64,000 bases of DNA from Rotaria socialis. Its lineage: Eukaryota > Rotifera > Eurotatoria > Philodinida > Philodinidae. Positions 48,517 to 60,109 of the stretch are shown one piece after another. The notes under the pieces are model-generated. The model was not told where the DNA came from, did no database searches, and saw nothing but the letters and a program-made list of their open reading frames with translations. Both the position numbers and the translations under genes were made by a program. The stretch's first letter is position 1; each line of letters begins with the position of its first letter. The DNA lies in NCBI GenBank assembly GCA_905331475.1, contig CAJNYU010004581.1, forward strand, positions 248,001 to 312,000. The letters run 5' to 3'.

Positions 48517-50043
48517 TCACTGATAATTGTACCACCACTCCATCCCCTCCCCCCACCCCCATGCCGTATTCGTTTCTTCATTGTCGCCATACAGAGAAGA
48601 AATAGTACGCTTGTTTGAATTTTCTGGAACAACTGGATTTGAATTTTGCAATGAATGTACTTGAGGCGGAGCTTAAAACAAAAATAAGAAACAATACAAG
48701 TAAGAAAGAAACATCTTGCATTACCTCTTGGAATATAGTCGAATTTTAATGTTTCTAAAAGTCTAGTTTTTTGTGTCAATATAATATTGACCGTTGTAGC
48801 ACAGTTAATGAGAAATGGGAAAATCGGCGCTCGAAATGATACCATTCGATCTATGACTTCTAGTTCAAGAGCAGGTTCTGTCCATTTATCATTGGGTCCC
48901 TCAAATTCGAATGTAACTTGTAACTCTATACAAAGAAAAACTACAAGAAGTTAAGAAACAAGCTTGATTTTATCTAACCTCCATATTTTTTAAGCTGAAG
49001 TCTATTTGTATAGAAGATAAGTATTTCATCACTACTATCCGCGTAACTAAATTTCGGTGCATATTTGTACACACGACAATCGGACTCTTCTGATGAATTG
49101 AATCTTACAGAACTCGTGCCAGAAGGTGTACAATTTGCGTATGATTCTTTACCAAATTGTTGAATAAGTTCGTCTGAGAGTACTGTCGTACGATTATATA
49201 TAATCCATATAGTATCGTTATCGTTAGTGTTTGTTGCTTTCTTTCCTATACTAATTGCCAATTGAGCTTTTTCAAGATTAAATTCTTTAATTGTATCTTT
49301 TATAGATAATAATTGTGAACTGGATTCGTTATCTAAAAAAAAAGACAAGGAAAATTATCTTTTCATTTTCATGTAGGATTTAACCAAAAACTTACTAAGA
49401 CAATTGAATACCTGCAAGTTACCATAATTCTTCAGATCAGCTGCTTTTTTCTTTACAATACGTAAATTAGGAAAACTAAAATAGGAACGAACACGTTTTT
49501 TTTAAATTTTCTTTTCTTCTTCTCTACTGTCAGTATACCTTTTAATTCCATCAATATCTCCCATTTGAATGGAATACCAAATACTATTATGGTTTCTATC
49601 ATGATAACCTTGATTATCAACATCTTCTAGTTCATATGGATGTACATAACGATATTTCGTTGTCTCGTTTTCAACGGTCACAAGAGAAATACAAATATAA
49701 TGTTCGTCGGTAGGAATCATATATTGCCTTGGAATCTAGAAGTAAAAGACAGCGTAATGTTGTTGGCAAAAAAATGTTAAAGAAAATATACTCGAATAGT
49801 TGGATATTGATAATTTGGATTATTTGTACTATGAAGAACTCCACGACGCTTTGTTTTACTGACATAATCGGAACGGTATCGTAATTTCGATGTGTAACAT
49901 GGCTGTCCGATGATCTCAAGTAATCCGGAATCACATGGATTTTCAAATGAAGTAGAGTAGAATGGACAGGCTGTAAAGATAGTTAAGTTAAGATATTGTA
50001 ATGAAAAGTTATTCAAAATACTACTTGATGAACTTGCACACAT
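48517..50043 (-). CDS. NF-kappaB/Rel-like protein without ankyrin repeats (N3)
   Basis: Seven exons: 50043-50025, 49970-49792, 49735-49539, 49475-49396, 49332-48979, 48925-48725, 48671-48517, all in phase; 394 residues. Rel homology region: GLLEIIGQPCYTSKLRYRSD (the family's LEIIEQPK..RFRY strand), NNPNYQYPTIR (YPTVKI), YICISLVTVENETTKYRYVH PYELED (split from one run), FPNLRIVKKK, and LKNYGNLQVF. The IPT dimerisation half follows: DCRVYKYAP, SSDEILIFYTNRLQLKKYG, LQVTFEFEGP, DRMVSFRAPIFPF and ending LKFDYIP, all strands of the Rel C-domain. The recognition loop RYxCEGRSAGSIPG is absent. The tail (SNKRTISSLYGDNEET) matches N2's linker but stops after a Trp/Gly-rich end, without ankyrin repeats. 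The 354 nt exon has the same length and phases as in N2. Confidence 0.88.
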
Positions 50044-52120
50044 AATGAATATACGTCTTTGCTTGAATTCTATATAAATAAATGATTATATGTATTCTAC
50101 AAAAAAACAATAAAAGCCACATATATTCCAATTAATGGTAATCTCGAATAAATTTGTAGAGGGATGAACATTTTATTGGTGTTTCATGTAAATGATTTTA
50201 CAATAGAAAGACACCGAAACAATTTTTAAATACATTTCTTGAAGAAAGTTTGGGTAAAATCGTTGATTCCCAATAGGGCCCCTTTTTTTCTCATTTTGTA
50301 TATTTTTGTGGGTAGTTTCGCAAGTACACTGTGGGTAAAAGTGTTTCTTTGCCTTTTTTCGGCATCGTATTCTCAAGATTGTTCTCTACTTTAAATGACA
50401 AAGATTCAATAATGAAATAATTCAAGCTTACTACTTGCTGGTAGAATATAAAAATGAAAGCAATAGAATTCCATAGGAACAAATGCTACAACGATAGATA
50501 ATATCGATTACAATGTTAGATGAAAGAAACTTGGAAAAAAAACAAGTTTATGAATCAGGTAGGAAAACAATATTACAATCAATATTTCACTGTCTGGGTT
50601 TTATTTTTATGAAGCAGAAATCAAATAGTCAGTAGTGAAATGAATATTTTTGGTTAGAAGGATATCAGCTTCTGGTTATCGGCTAATAGATCTCTCTTTG
50701 AAAAATCTTACCAGGAGCTGGGTTGACTCATCTTAGCATCTTCAGTTCAAATAACATCTTCTACATTTCTTCTATGATATTTCCGTTCTTTTTCATGATA
50801 GATATGTGCAGGTTACATAAACAATTTTATGACTTTTTCAGAAAAGTATTCTGAAAATCATATCAACGGATATTTATTTGATGAGATTTCTATCTATTTT
50901 CTGATTCCAGTGAGTTATATTATGTAGACACTTAATTGCATAATCAATGTGCGCAATAGTTTTCACTTGTTTTTATCAAAATATATGTACAATATAATGA
51001 TTTTTGAAAGCTCTACCTATTGAATCAAAAATTTATACTAATAGTCATTATTTTCAACGTCTAGTTTTATTGATTATTTTCTGTATTGTTTAGTAGCTAA
51101 CTGACTCCTTCTCCTATTGATCCTATGACTGTGAAGGAAATAATCTATATTATTTCCTATGATAACAACTATCGACGCAATACAGAAATGTAATTGCGTT
51201 TTACTAGACACAGCTTGTTCCTTTACTCTTTTGACATTGATTTAATAACTGGAGAGAATGAGAACAGTCTACATTCTAATAAAAGTAGTGAAAAAATTGA
51301 GAATAATCTGATACATATATTTTCTGTGAAATTTAAATATACGGGATTGTAACTGACTTACATGAAATAACAAGTGAATAGTTTCGCAGTATACGCTGAA
51401 AAGAATTTGTTTTTTTTTAGGGAACATATGAGTTAGGATAGATTAATTTTAGTTTTCGAATATTATTGTCAATTGTGTGTAATGTTTGAAAAATCATTAT
51501 GGTATTGATCATAAGTGCACTGGAAAATAAATTCTATGGCATGTGAATTTACGCTCGACATATATATAGATGTATAGAAGAAGTCACTCATTCAAAACAA
51601 AACAAGAAAAAAACGATGAAATATATATCTATCAAACACGTTCAATAGATCAAAATTATTGTGAATTTAATTAGGAAAAAGAAGCAAGAATGTTTTAGTA
51701 TTACCTGTTACAACTCACTGAATGATTCGGTTGTGAAGTAGATGAGTTGCTACCTCCCCGGTGAAAATTTTATAATGCAAAGAAAAGTACACACTGCTTA
51801 AAAGCTTTTCAAGAGGAGACAAAATTGTGTCTACAAAAGGCTTTTATTTGTATTGAATCAAGCATGTCACATGCTTCATCCCATTCGTAACAATACGAAA
51901 TGATTCTTTGATGTTTCGTCGTCAACATGAACCAAAAATTGTCAAAGCAGACTCTAAACGGTCTTGATTTTTTCAAAGAGAAGCATTAGTAAAACCGTTG
52001 CGAGATTAAAATTTGGCAGTCATTTTTGCTGTTCTGCGATGCAATTTGTTTCATCGCTGCTATGTAATAATAATAGTGTGTAATCAATAGAATCGGTAAC
52101 TAACTGAATAGAATCTCGTA
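50044..52120. other. Upstream region of N3, no gene seen
   Basis: 2 kb of AT-rich DNA upstream of N3. A minus-strand stretch at about 51755-51706 (GGSNSSTSQPNHSVSCN followed by GTAATA) looks faintly coding but cannot be placed in a gene. Promoter elements such as kappaB sites may lie here; I see no unambiguous GGGRNNYYCC cluster. Confidence 0.4.
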
Positions 52121-54049
52121 CACTGAGAAAAAAGATGCCAAAAGGAACCTTCGAGGTTTCTTGGAGCTATACTATACTTTTTAGGTATCCGTGGAGTTAT
52201 ACGAAATCTGTACCAGGTTCAGCAAAATGCAAGGTTTTGCAATATACTTTTAAGAGTTTCGAAATTTAAAAAGGTTTCGTTGTGAACTATTTCGAATTTG
52301 TGATTTACAGTAGGTTTCGTCATAAACCCTTTTGAGTTTTGCATCCCAAAAGGTTTGTTAAAATATCTCGTCAAGAGAACGTATTCATGGCATATTCTAA
52401 AAAAAAGCCATCTCTCTCGACATCACATGCAACAGAACAACTACATGACTAATGATACAATCAGCTGGCGCTTTCACAGTTTCATTCAATCGGTTTTCAT
52501 CAAATCTCATCGACAAACATCTGAACTCATCCTGAAATTTTTTTTATTACATTCATCGCTAACTGTTTTCTCTCATCAGATTCCAGCGGTTATGATAAAG
52601 AACATCCAACATATTTATTGGTTGTCTTTTATCGGAGTGTGATTACCACAATGCTTTATTTTTTGGTAAGATTATTCTTTTGTTCTACATTGAACTAATT
52701 AATTTAGATTAGATCTTCGATCTAGTAGTTACTATATTTCAATTATTGCCACAAAAGCAGTTGCTGAATCTATAACAGCAACTATTTTATGTGTGTATCT
52801 TATTACATTTTTTGCTCACATCTCATTCATTTCTTTATTTAGTGTTGATTCAAGTTTTGAAGTATGACTATAGAATTTGCACGTACATCATATCACACTT
52901 GAACTATACTTTTTCGTATTAAAGGTTAGTTGTCATAAGCATTAATAAATTCATTTTTCTTTTATTTTAATTCTTGGGAGAATTGCACTGTTGGTAAGTT
53001 ATTATTATAAACAATAAATTCGTTCATCCACTATTTTAGTTCCTTCAAAATTCGATGATCAGTAATTTAGGATGAGAAGTAAAAATTTATTTTTGTTCCT
53101 ATTAAGGCTTGTCTTGAATTACATTATTAGTAAGTACTGATTAGAAATGATAAATTAGTTTACCTTCTATTTTAGTTCGTTAAAAATTCAATTATTGGAT
53201 ACGTTACTATTAAAAATAATAAAGTTGTTTTTCTCTAAATAGATTTTAGGAGGAATTCTATTATTGGTAAGTTACCGTTAGAATTAATCAATTAGTTTCT
53301 TTTCTATTTAGGCTGTATGAGCAATTCTATCAGATGTGAGTTACCATTAGAATTAATATACGTGTTTATTCTTTATTTAGATTTTAGGAAAAATTCTATT
53401 ATTGGTAAGTTACCTTTAGAATTAATCAATTAATAAATTTTCTATTTAGGTTCATGAAGAATGCTATCATTCGGAAGGTACTAGCATAATTAATATATTC
53501 GAATATTTGCTATTTAGGTTCTTGACACCAGTAATATTATTTTCATTAACGGATCAAAAGAATCAATCATTTTTTTCATAAACCTCAGGCAAAAAAATAA
53601 TATCCTTTGTGGTTGTGGATGCTATCTAAAGGAATTATCTGTATTGACTTGTTCTCGGTTTCGATGAGAGAATCTAAATGCTACGATAGTGGAAGTTGTG
53701 TTGTATAGCTCAATAGATGACAATCAGAATAGTAATGATAGAGCCGTGAGAAGATACGTTAAACAGGTTGAGATCGCCAGTGCTTTTGTTGTTGAGAGAA
53801 CTACGAAAACAGAGATTTATGCATGAGTCTTGTATTGAATAGTGGTGCAAACTGCTTTAGTAGTAGAGTGTACTATTCAGCGAAACCTTTGTCCAATACT
53901 GCGTAGCGCATTTCATGGTACGTGAAGAGCAAAACCCTTTTTTTATGTGGGATAAAATTATTGTCTTTTACGAAACCTAAAAGCGTTTCGATTTCGTTTC
54001 AAAAATCGGAACCTTTTTGAGTTTCGTACAGTACCTTTTTTTTCCAGTG
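52121..54049. mobile_element. 1.9 kb element bounded by CACTG...CAGTG ends
   Basis: Left end cactgagaaaaaagatgcc (52121) mirrors the right end gtaccttttttttccagtg (ending 54049). Both subterminal regions are rich in mirrored words ggaacctt / aaggttcc and ggtttcg / cgaaacc (52150-52330 and 53880-54035). The interior holds the mini-exon-like minisatellite. No transposase frame is visible. A related end, cactgaaaaaaaggttc, occurs at 54206, so the family has at least two members here. No clear target duplication found. Confidence 0.55.
52971..53531 (+). repeat. 67-69 bp minisatellite with splice-site-like units
   Basis: Nine degenerate tandem copies with unit starts at about 52971, 53040, 53107, 53176, 53243, 53312, 53381, 53450 and 53518 (period 67-69 bp). 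The best units read ttctatttag, then a 22-24 nt block such as attttaggaggaattctatt attg (split), then gtaagttacc and ttagaattaatcaatta. So each unit resembles a 3' splice site, a mini-exon and a 5' splice site. Some units have lost the GT or AG. Confidence 0.85.
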
Positions 54050-54086
54050 TTGCTGAGCACATTAATGATCAAATATAAATATGAAT

Positions 54087-54192
54087 AACCCAGGTCGAAA
54101 GTTCCGACCAATGAATCTGACTGGATCGTATCGGATCATGTAATAAAAATAAAGGGAACTGACAGGATCAGGTCGGATTTTTAACCAGGTTC
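54087..54192. repeat. TCCGA/CCGGA-rich dispersed repeat, copy 1
   Basis: Starts with cccaggtcgaaagttccgac and ends near aaccaggttc; rich in cryptic repeats of tcgga/tccga. Shares its end motif (CCCAGGTCGA or complement) with the patches at 55472, 57139 and 60199. Confidence 0.5.
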
Positions 54193-55471
54193 TACAAGTT
54201 ATCTGCACTGAAAAAAAGGTTCATTAGGAACTTAATCAAGATTCACAGATTTGCAGCGAAAAAGAAACCTTTGGCGGGTTTCCTAAAAATATGGTTCCAT
54301 ACCTAACCATCTTTAATGCGCATTCAAATTGGCTTCGTAACTGAAATTTCGTCACAGTTACAATGCACTCGATCTTCGCTTCCAAGATTTGAACGGATAA
54401 ATCTATCCCCTAACTTAATCCCTTAAACTATATCTAGCTGCTTATCTTAACACCTTAACTCCTTAACCTTAATCTATCATCTTATCTATATCTATCCTGA
54501 AACTATATCTAGCCGCCTAACTTAACCCATTAACCTTAATCTATCACAGTTTCTATAGATATCTCCGTAACTTAAAGCTTGCGCCCTAATCAAACGCCCA
54601 AAATAGTTTCGTAACTGTGTTTAACTCTTTCACTTAAGCGAATGTACTTGGACTCCTCAACAGAAAACATGTATGACTAGTTTTTATTGCGACTAGAAGT
54701 TACAGTGCAGTACGTTGTTTTTGATAATCTTAAGTACTTCAACTATTTCGATTTGTCATGACTATACTGTTTATTGGAAATATTTTGCTCAATGTGGAAT
54801 ATGATTAGCAGTGAAAAACGATTAATGATATAAGAAATGAAGTTCGGGCAAGTATTTCTGCTTTAATCCTTACATTTTGAAAGAATAATTTGAAGAGTAC
54901 TATGCGAAATCTTTTCTCTTTTCGACGCCCGCAAAGGTTTCATAAGAAAGTCTACATGATATTAAATTCTTTTAACGTTTCGTTTTTGCGAATAAAACAT
55001 TTTAAAGCGTAGTAAAATACCGCCAAACATTTCTTTTTCAGTACAAGCACTTTGTGCTTAAAGAAATCAATGTTAATAAAAGAATACATGGCACTCCTAA
55101 TACGTTTCAATTAATCAGAAAGAACGGCTTTCGTCGTAGATAAAAAGAAAACAGAATAATACTATTTTATGAAATGCTATTGCCATTTAAAACTATTATT
55201 GTCGATCGTGCCTGCCCTTTACTTTGTTGTTTCCTTTCTTCAATGAGACAGTTAGAGAATTTAGGACGGAGCAGTTTCGTATAAAATTGACTAGTGCAAT
55301 TTCGACAATCGAAATTTAGTTCAATTTACTCTTTCGTAGAACTATCGTCTCTAAAGACTGAATTAAACTCAGAGACTTTTTGTTTTGTCGCACAAGAAAA
55401 TAATTACATACAATATTTACAAAAAGTTAAGACATTTTCGACTGCTCCTTGAAAAAATAATATCCGAGTTT

Positions 55472-55696
55472 TCAGATGCCGGAAACGGAGGGAACCGACT
55501 GGATTCCGAAAACAGAATCATATAGGGTCCGACAATCGGGTTTCGTCGGATTCGGTAATTGACACAAGTCGGAAGTTACGGGTATTAGCTGAGATCTGAT
55601 TGTATTCCGACATTCGGAGTCATCTCGGATGCAATCATCGGAATTCATTGGATTGAAACACATCCGATAGAATCCGATGGTTGACTTTTGACCTGG
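55472..55696. repeat. TCCGA/CCGGA-rich dispersed repeat, copy 2
   Basis: About 225 bp built from degenerate tccga/tcgga words (gtccgacaatcgggtttcg, cggattcggtaattgac), ending ttttgacctgg. The frame 55472-55663 across it is a by-product of the repeat and not accepted as a gene. Confidence 0.55.
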
Positions 55697-56285
55697 AAAT
55701 ATATATTTTATCGTAAAATTAAAAATAATTTGAAATAAAATAATGTTTTGATTATCACGTTTTATATTCGACTTTGTTTACTTGGTTTACATTGAATACA
55801 ACAGCTGTGAAATGTGACAGTTTGAGAAAATCTTTCTAATTATAGATGTTTTAAATTCGTTTTTTTTTAAGATATTGTCTGTACTATAGCAATTCATACA
55901 GCTGCCAAAATACTACTAATCTGACAGTAGAGTACCATTTCTCGTTTGTTATAGAAATATTTTTATGATCTATCATTTTCACCCGTCCTATCCCTGTTGC
56001 TAAGACCTAGGGGAAGGCAGCTGAAAACAAATTTCGATTTAAAATTGTACTCGTGATAATTTTTTCGAAAATTATATATTTGAGTTCCACAAAATCAAGA
56101 AGGTCATGATAGTTTTTTTATTGATTTATAAAATACATGTGTACTTATGACTCTTGCCAATTTCCATCTGCTAATCAACTCAATTCTTTTTTGGTAACAC
56201 GATTACAACAAATTATTTTATTTGATCAAAATATGTTCTGGTTTATAAAAAAAGACAGATAAATAAATGTAGATAAAAACAACGC

Positions 56286-59200
56286 TTAATCGTTTTGCGC
56301 ACTCTCATTTTCTTTGACCTCAGATTGATAATAAATTTTATTTATATATTCTACCAGATCATTATGTTTCAAAGATCGAGCCAGTTCAAGTGGTGTCATG
56401 GTTAAATTTGATTGATTTCCTTGTTCAATTAGTTCTTTATCATCGAGTAATAATTTAATCATTGTTAAGTCACCATAACGCACAGCAAAATGAATAAGAT
56501 TATCGCCACTATTATCATTTATTTTGCATAGAGTTTTATTGAAATATTTTAAGAAACAACTTGTTATCGAAATGTTTTTGTTCAAAATGGCGAGTTGTAA
56601 TGGTGTATGATTATCTTTATCGATATGATCAAATTTCACTGAGATGTTCACTGATTTTTTCATTAGATAATCAATGATTACATCGAGTAGTTCCTGTGAA
56701 TTTGTGCTTATAGCAAGAATATGAAAAATATTTTGATCTCTATCATTAGTATCGTCGAAAAGTACGTCCGAGTTCTCTCTTTTTAATATATCCTTGACAG
56801 TAGTGATTCGATTAAGACGTATTGCATGTAAAAGTACTGTTTCACCGAATTCATTCGTTTTTTTCAGCAAGTCGATGGATGCAATAGGAATAAATTTTGT
56901 TAGCAGATCGGAATGATTGTTACTAATGCTATTATGAAGTAATTCTGGACGTTTTTGAATGAATGGTCGACATATGCGTAAAATAGATTTGAAATCATTA
57001 TTGATAAACAACGATTGAGTAGCATCTGAAATTTTATTCAAAAGCTGTTCATTATAATTATAATTTGCTTCTGGAGTGTTGATCGACGATGGAGAAGCTA
57101 AAATATTTTAATAGAAAAAAAGAATCATCATATTCAATACCAGGGGAATTATTTCAATAGTGGAATTCTATTGGATTCATGTCGGAATCTTATCGAATAT
57201 AGTATGAATTTCATTAAACCGACAAAACCCTTCGGCCCATGTGTTCTGTTAGCACCATATGTTTATTCATTGGTGATTAAGAAAATATTTTTTTTCGTCG
57301 GATCCGTTAGTAGGTCCGTGACCAGGAATCTGATCGGATTTTGTCGGCTTGTCGGATCCCATGAGATCCGATAGGATTCACTGTAGGATTCATTCACCTG
57401 GGTAGAAGTAATCTTAAATAATATGATGATGAATAAATAGGAATATGGGAAATATATATATATATTCTTCATGATATGCAACAAAAGCAATTTCCATTAA
57501 ATAAGAAAATCCATATATAACAAATTCAATGCTATTCGATACTATTTCTATTCAATTGTTTAAAATAGATTTTGACTACAAATCCACTGAATCTCTTTAT
57601 TAAATAAATAACTGAATTTTATAACATACAAATGATTTCGAGGAAAGAAGAATCCTTTGACTAAAAAAGGCATTGAAATTAACAATTTTAAAGAACATGT
57701 CAGATATTGCAATTCCTCAATCAAGAACGTTATAAAGCAATTTTGTTTTTATCAAGAATCGAATTTAAATAGCATGAATCGCATTCGAAGATGCCTCCTT
57801 AATTTTCAGCCCACTTTCACATATTAAATGAGTATCAAAGTACGTCATAGAAAAAAAGAGTCCTCAAACGCTGTATTTAACTTCTCAATTAAAATATCTA
57901 GCAATCATCTATGTGATACTATGAACCCTGACTATTATCATCTATGATCGACAACAATAAGAAAAAATAGCCATCAGTCTATTTTAACTGAAATTCTTCT
58001 AGATCGAATAATGTAGGATACTTTGATATGAACAAGGATGCAATTTATGAAATTTTATTCACCTGAATTCGATGAAGTTAGAGTGGCACTTGATTCCTAG
58101 AATTAGTATTCATAAATGTTTCATCAGAAATCTATCGGATTTTAATCACCAGTATCGAGTTCGATTGTTGCAAGTCAGTTTTACTTTCACAAATAGGGAC
58201 AAGAGCATCAGTTTCCCTGTCATCACCATCGATCAAACGACTAAATTTTGTGCGTTTATTTGAATTAGTTGGTACAAGTGGATCTGGATATTTCATCATT
58301 TTTGCTTGACATGTTTGACATTGTACTTAAGTGGAAAACAAGAAAAATAAATAATCGTGAGAAAACAAATAAGAATTTAAATTACAAGATGGAACATAAA
58401 AGTATCGTAAAGGTTCTAATATTCTTTCGTTTTGCCGTAAGATTATTTTGACAGGCACCAGTTTATCAATTTGAAATGGAAAATATGGTGTTTTAAACGA
58501 TACCATTTGACCTTTAACTTCAACATCGATGGCAAGTGCTGGTGGTTGCCAATGAATATCATCTGTATCCGATTCAAACATAACTTGTATGTCTATGAAG
58601 AAGAAAGGAAATACTAAATGACTTTGAAGAACAAATTCTTATTACTTCCATATTTATTTTCTTCAAGTTTCTTTGTATAAAAAATTAGCACTTCTTCATT
58701 GCCTTGCGTAGAACCATTTCGGGGTGCATATTTGTACATACGACAGTCAGGTGGTGGGAAGATCGACTTTTTAATTGAGTCCGTCGGATTATTCTCGTCG
58801 AGTGACTCTTTTTCGTTGGTATCCGTCATTTCTTCTGAATAAGCTGTTAAATCAGACACAATTTCTTTCGGAAATGTATCATTGATATTGTTTTTTATAG
58901 CAATAACGAATGCTAATTGCATTGATTTAATATTATATTCCTTAACTATTTGTCTTCCAGAGCTTAGATTTAAAACAATATCATTACAAGGATTTGAATC
59001 TAAAATTTATGAATTTTAAACATATTTCTTTTTCTTACACATCTATCTACTAACGATCGCCATAAAATCGACGTAAAGGCCCATAGTTTTTCAATTCGTT
59101 TTCAATGATCTTATCAATATGTAAATCTGTAAAACTGAAACATAAAACAAATGTAATTATAAACTCATTTTTCGAAAGCTTTTCAAATACCAATGAATAC

Positions 59201-60109
59201 CATCTAGATTATCATGTTTGATTGGATACCATACAGCATTATTGTATTGATCATTGCGATCTGTCTGATCGACATCTCTCAAGACATATGGATGTATATA
59301 CCGACAATTAGATTTTTCATGGAAAACTGTTACAAGAGAAATACCAATATAATATTGGTTTACTGGATGGCTAGTGTAAATCTTAGGCACCTATAAAAGA
59401 AAAACCGTTTTCTAGAAGAGACCAGAGCATAAAAACAGTAAAATTAGCATACACGAATTGTTGGGCCAGAGAAAGGAACATTTTTTGTTTTCGTTTTGAG
59501 TGTATGTCGTCGGCCGTCTTTTTCATTGTCTTTAAGAGTTCGCAATTTAGAAGTAAAACATGGTTGAGCAATAATTTCAATACGATCAGAACGAATGACT
59601 GTTTCTAAGATGGTTCAAAAACAATATCAATAGATTTTAGCAGTGACTGAATAGCTTATATTACCAGATGATTGTTCTCCGGAGAGAATTGCACTTGATT
59701 GGGGAGAGTAGCCAAATAACGTTTCATTATCTAGAATATATAAATATAGTGAGAAATAATCGCCAAATATTACTTACTGCTATCAGACAATCCTGAGAAA
59801 GGCTCTTGATTGCTTGGCAATACTAAAAGTAGATATAGATTTGCAACAATTATTATGAAAGACAAACAAAATGATACATTTATAAAGACCTTCTTCATTT
59901 TCATTCAATTCTGAAAAAGCGTCTGCGAAAAACAAAATATATTGTTTTAATCTATATGATTGTATCAGAAATCAGAATTACCGATAAAACTTGGAGTCGG
60001 TGACAACGGAAGTGAGCTGAAGATATCATCTGAATAAAATAGTAATTACAAAACGAATATATTATTAATCATTCATACCAATTATCTGATCATCAGGTAC
60101 TGTTGCCAT
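56286..60109 (-). CDS. NF-kappaB p100/p105 (Relish)-like protein with ankyrin repeats (N2)
   Basis: Thirteen exons: 60109-60079, 60029-59982, 59922-59890, 59822-59778, 59730-59665, 59604-59453, 59390-59191, 59134-59055, 58999-58646, 58592-58386, 58325-58150, 58096-58063, 57097-56286, all in phase; 745 residues. An acidic Ser/Pro-rich N-terminus (MATVPDDQIIDDIFSSLP) precedes the Rel homology region (about 80-405): IEIIAQPCFTSKLR, GPTIR, YYIGISLVTV, CRYIHPYVLRDVD, LKNYGPLRRFYGD, CRMYKYAP, EEVLIFYTKKL, IQVMFESD, MVSFKTPYFPF, LRYFYVPS. A linker (SNKRTKFSR may be a nuclear signal) leads to about five ankyrin repeats (GETVLLHAIRLNRITTVKDI, HTPLQLAILN, DNLIHFAVRYGDLTMIKLLL). Relish-type factors are held cytoplasmic by their own ankyrin part. 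The canonical recognition loop is replaced. The last intron (57098-58062) hosts a dispersed repeat. Confidence 0.92.
57139..57402. repeat. TCCGA-rich dispersed repeat inside the last N2 intron, copy 3
   Basis: gtcggatccgttagtaggtcc, gtgaccagg, ttgtcggatcccatgagatc and an end near cacctgggt. It lies in the 965 bp last intron of N2, whose other introns are mostly 50-85 bp (one of 199 bp), so the repeat probably inserted there. Confidence 0.5.

Larger units (their letters stand above)
54050..56285. other. Repeat-rich intergenic DNA between N3 and N2
   Basis: Contains TCCGA-rich repeat copies at 54087-54192 and 55472-55696. It also has a two-copy C/T-rich tandem (54423-54560, unit sharing aactatatctagc and ccttaaccttaatctatca) and a further CACTG-type end at 54206. 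Otherwise AT-rich without coding signal. Its right end (up to 56285) is the 3' flank of N2. Confidence 0.55.

Noticed and set aside
48387-48845. A 152-residue minus-strand frame starting inside the Rel domain of N3
   Set aside because: It reads through the intron after the Rel C-domain; the spliced model with N2-like linker is better supported.
52971-53531. CRISPR-like array
   Set aside because: The whole 67-69 bp unit is repeated with decay; there are no constant short repeats with unique spacers, and the context is eukaryotic.
55472-55663. Small Cys-containing protein
   Set aside because: Frame is a by-product of TCCGA-rich repeat sequence; no start context or homologous features.
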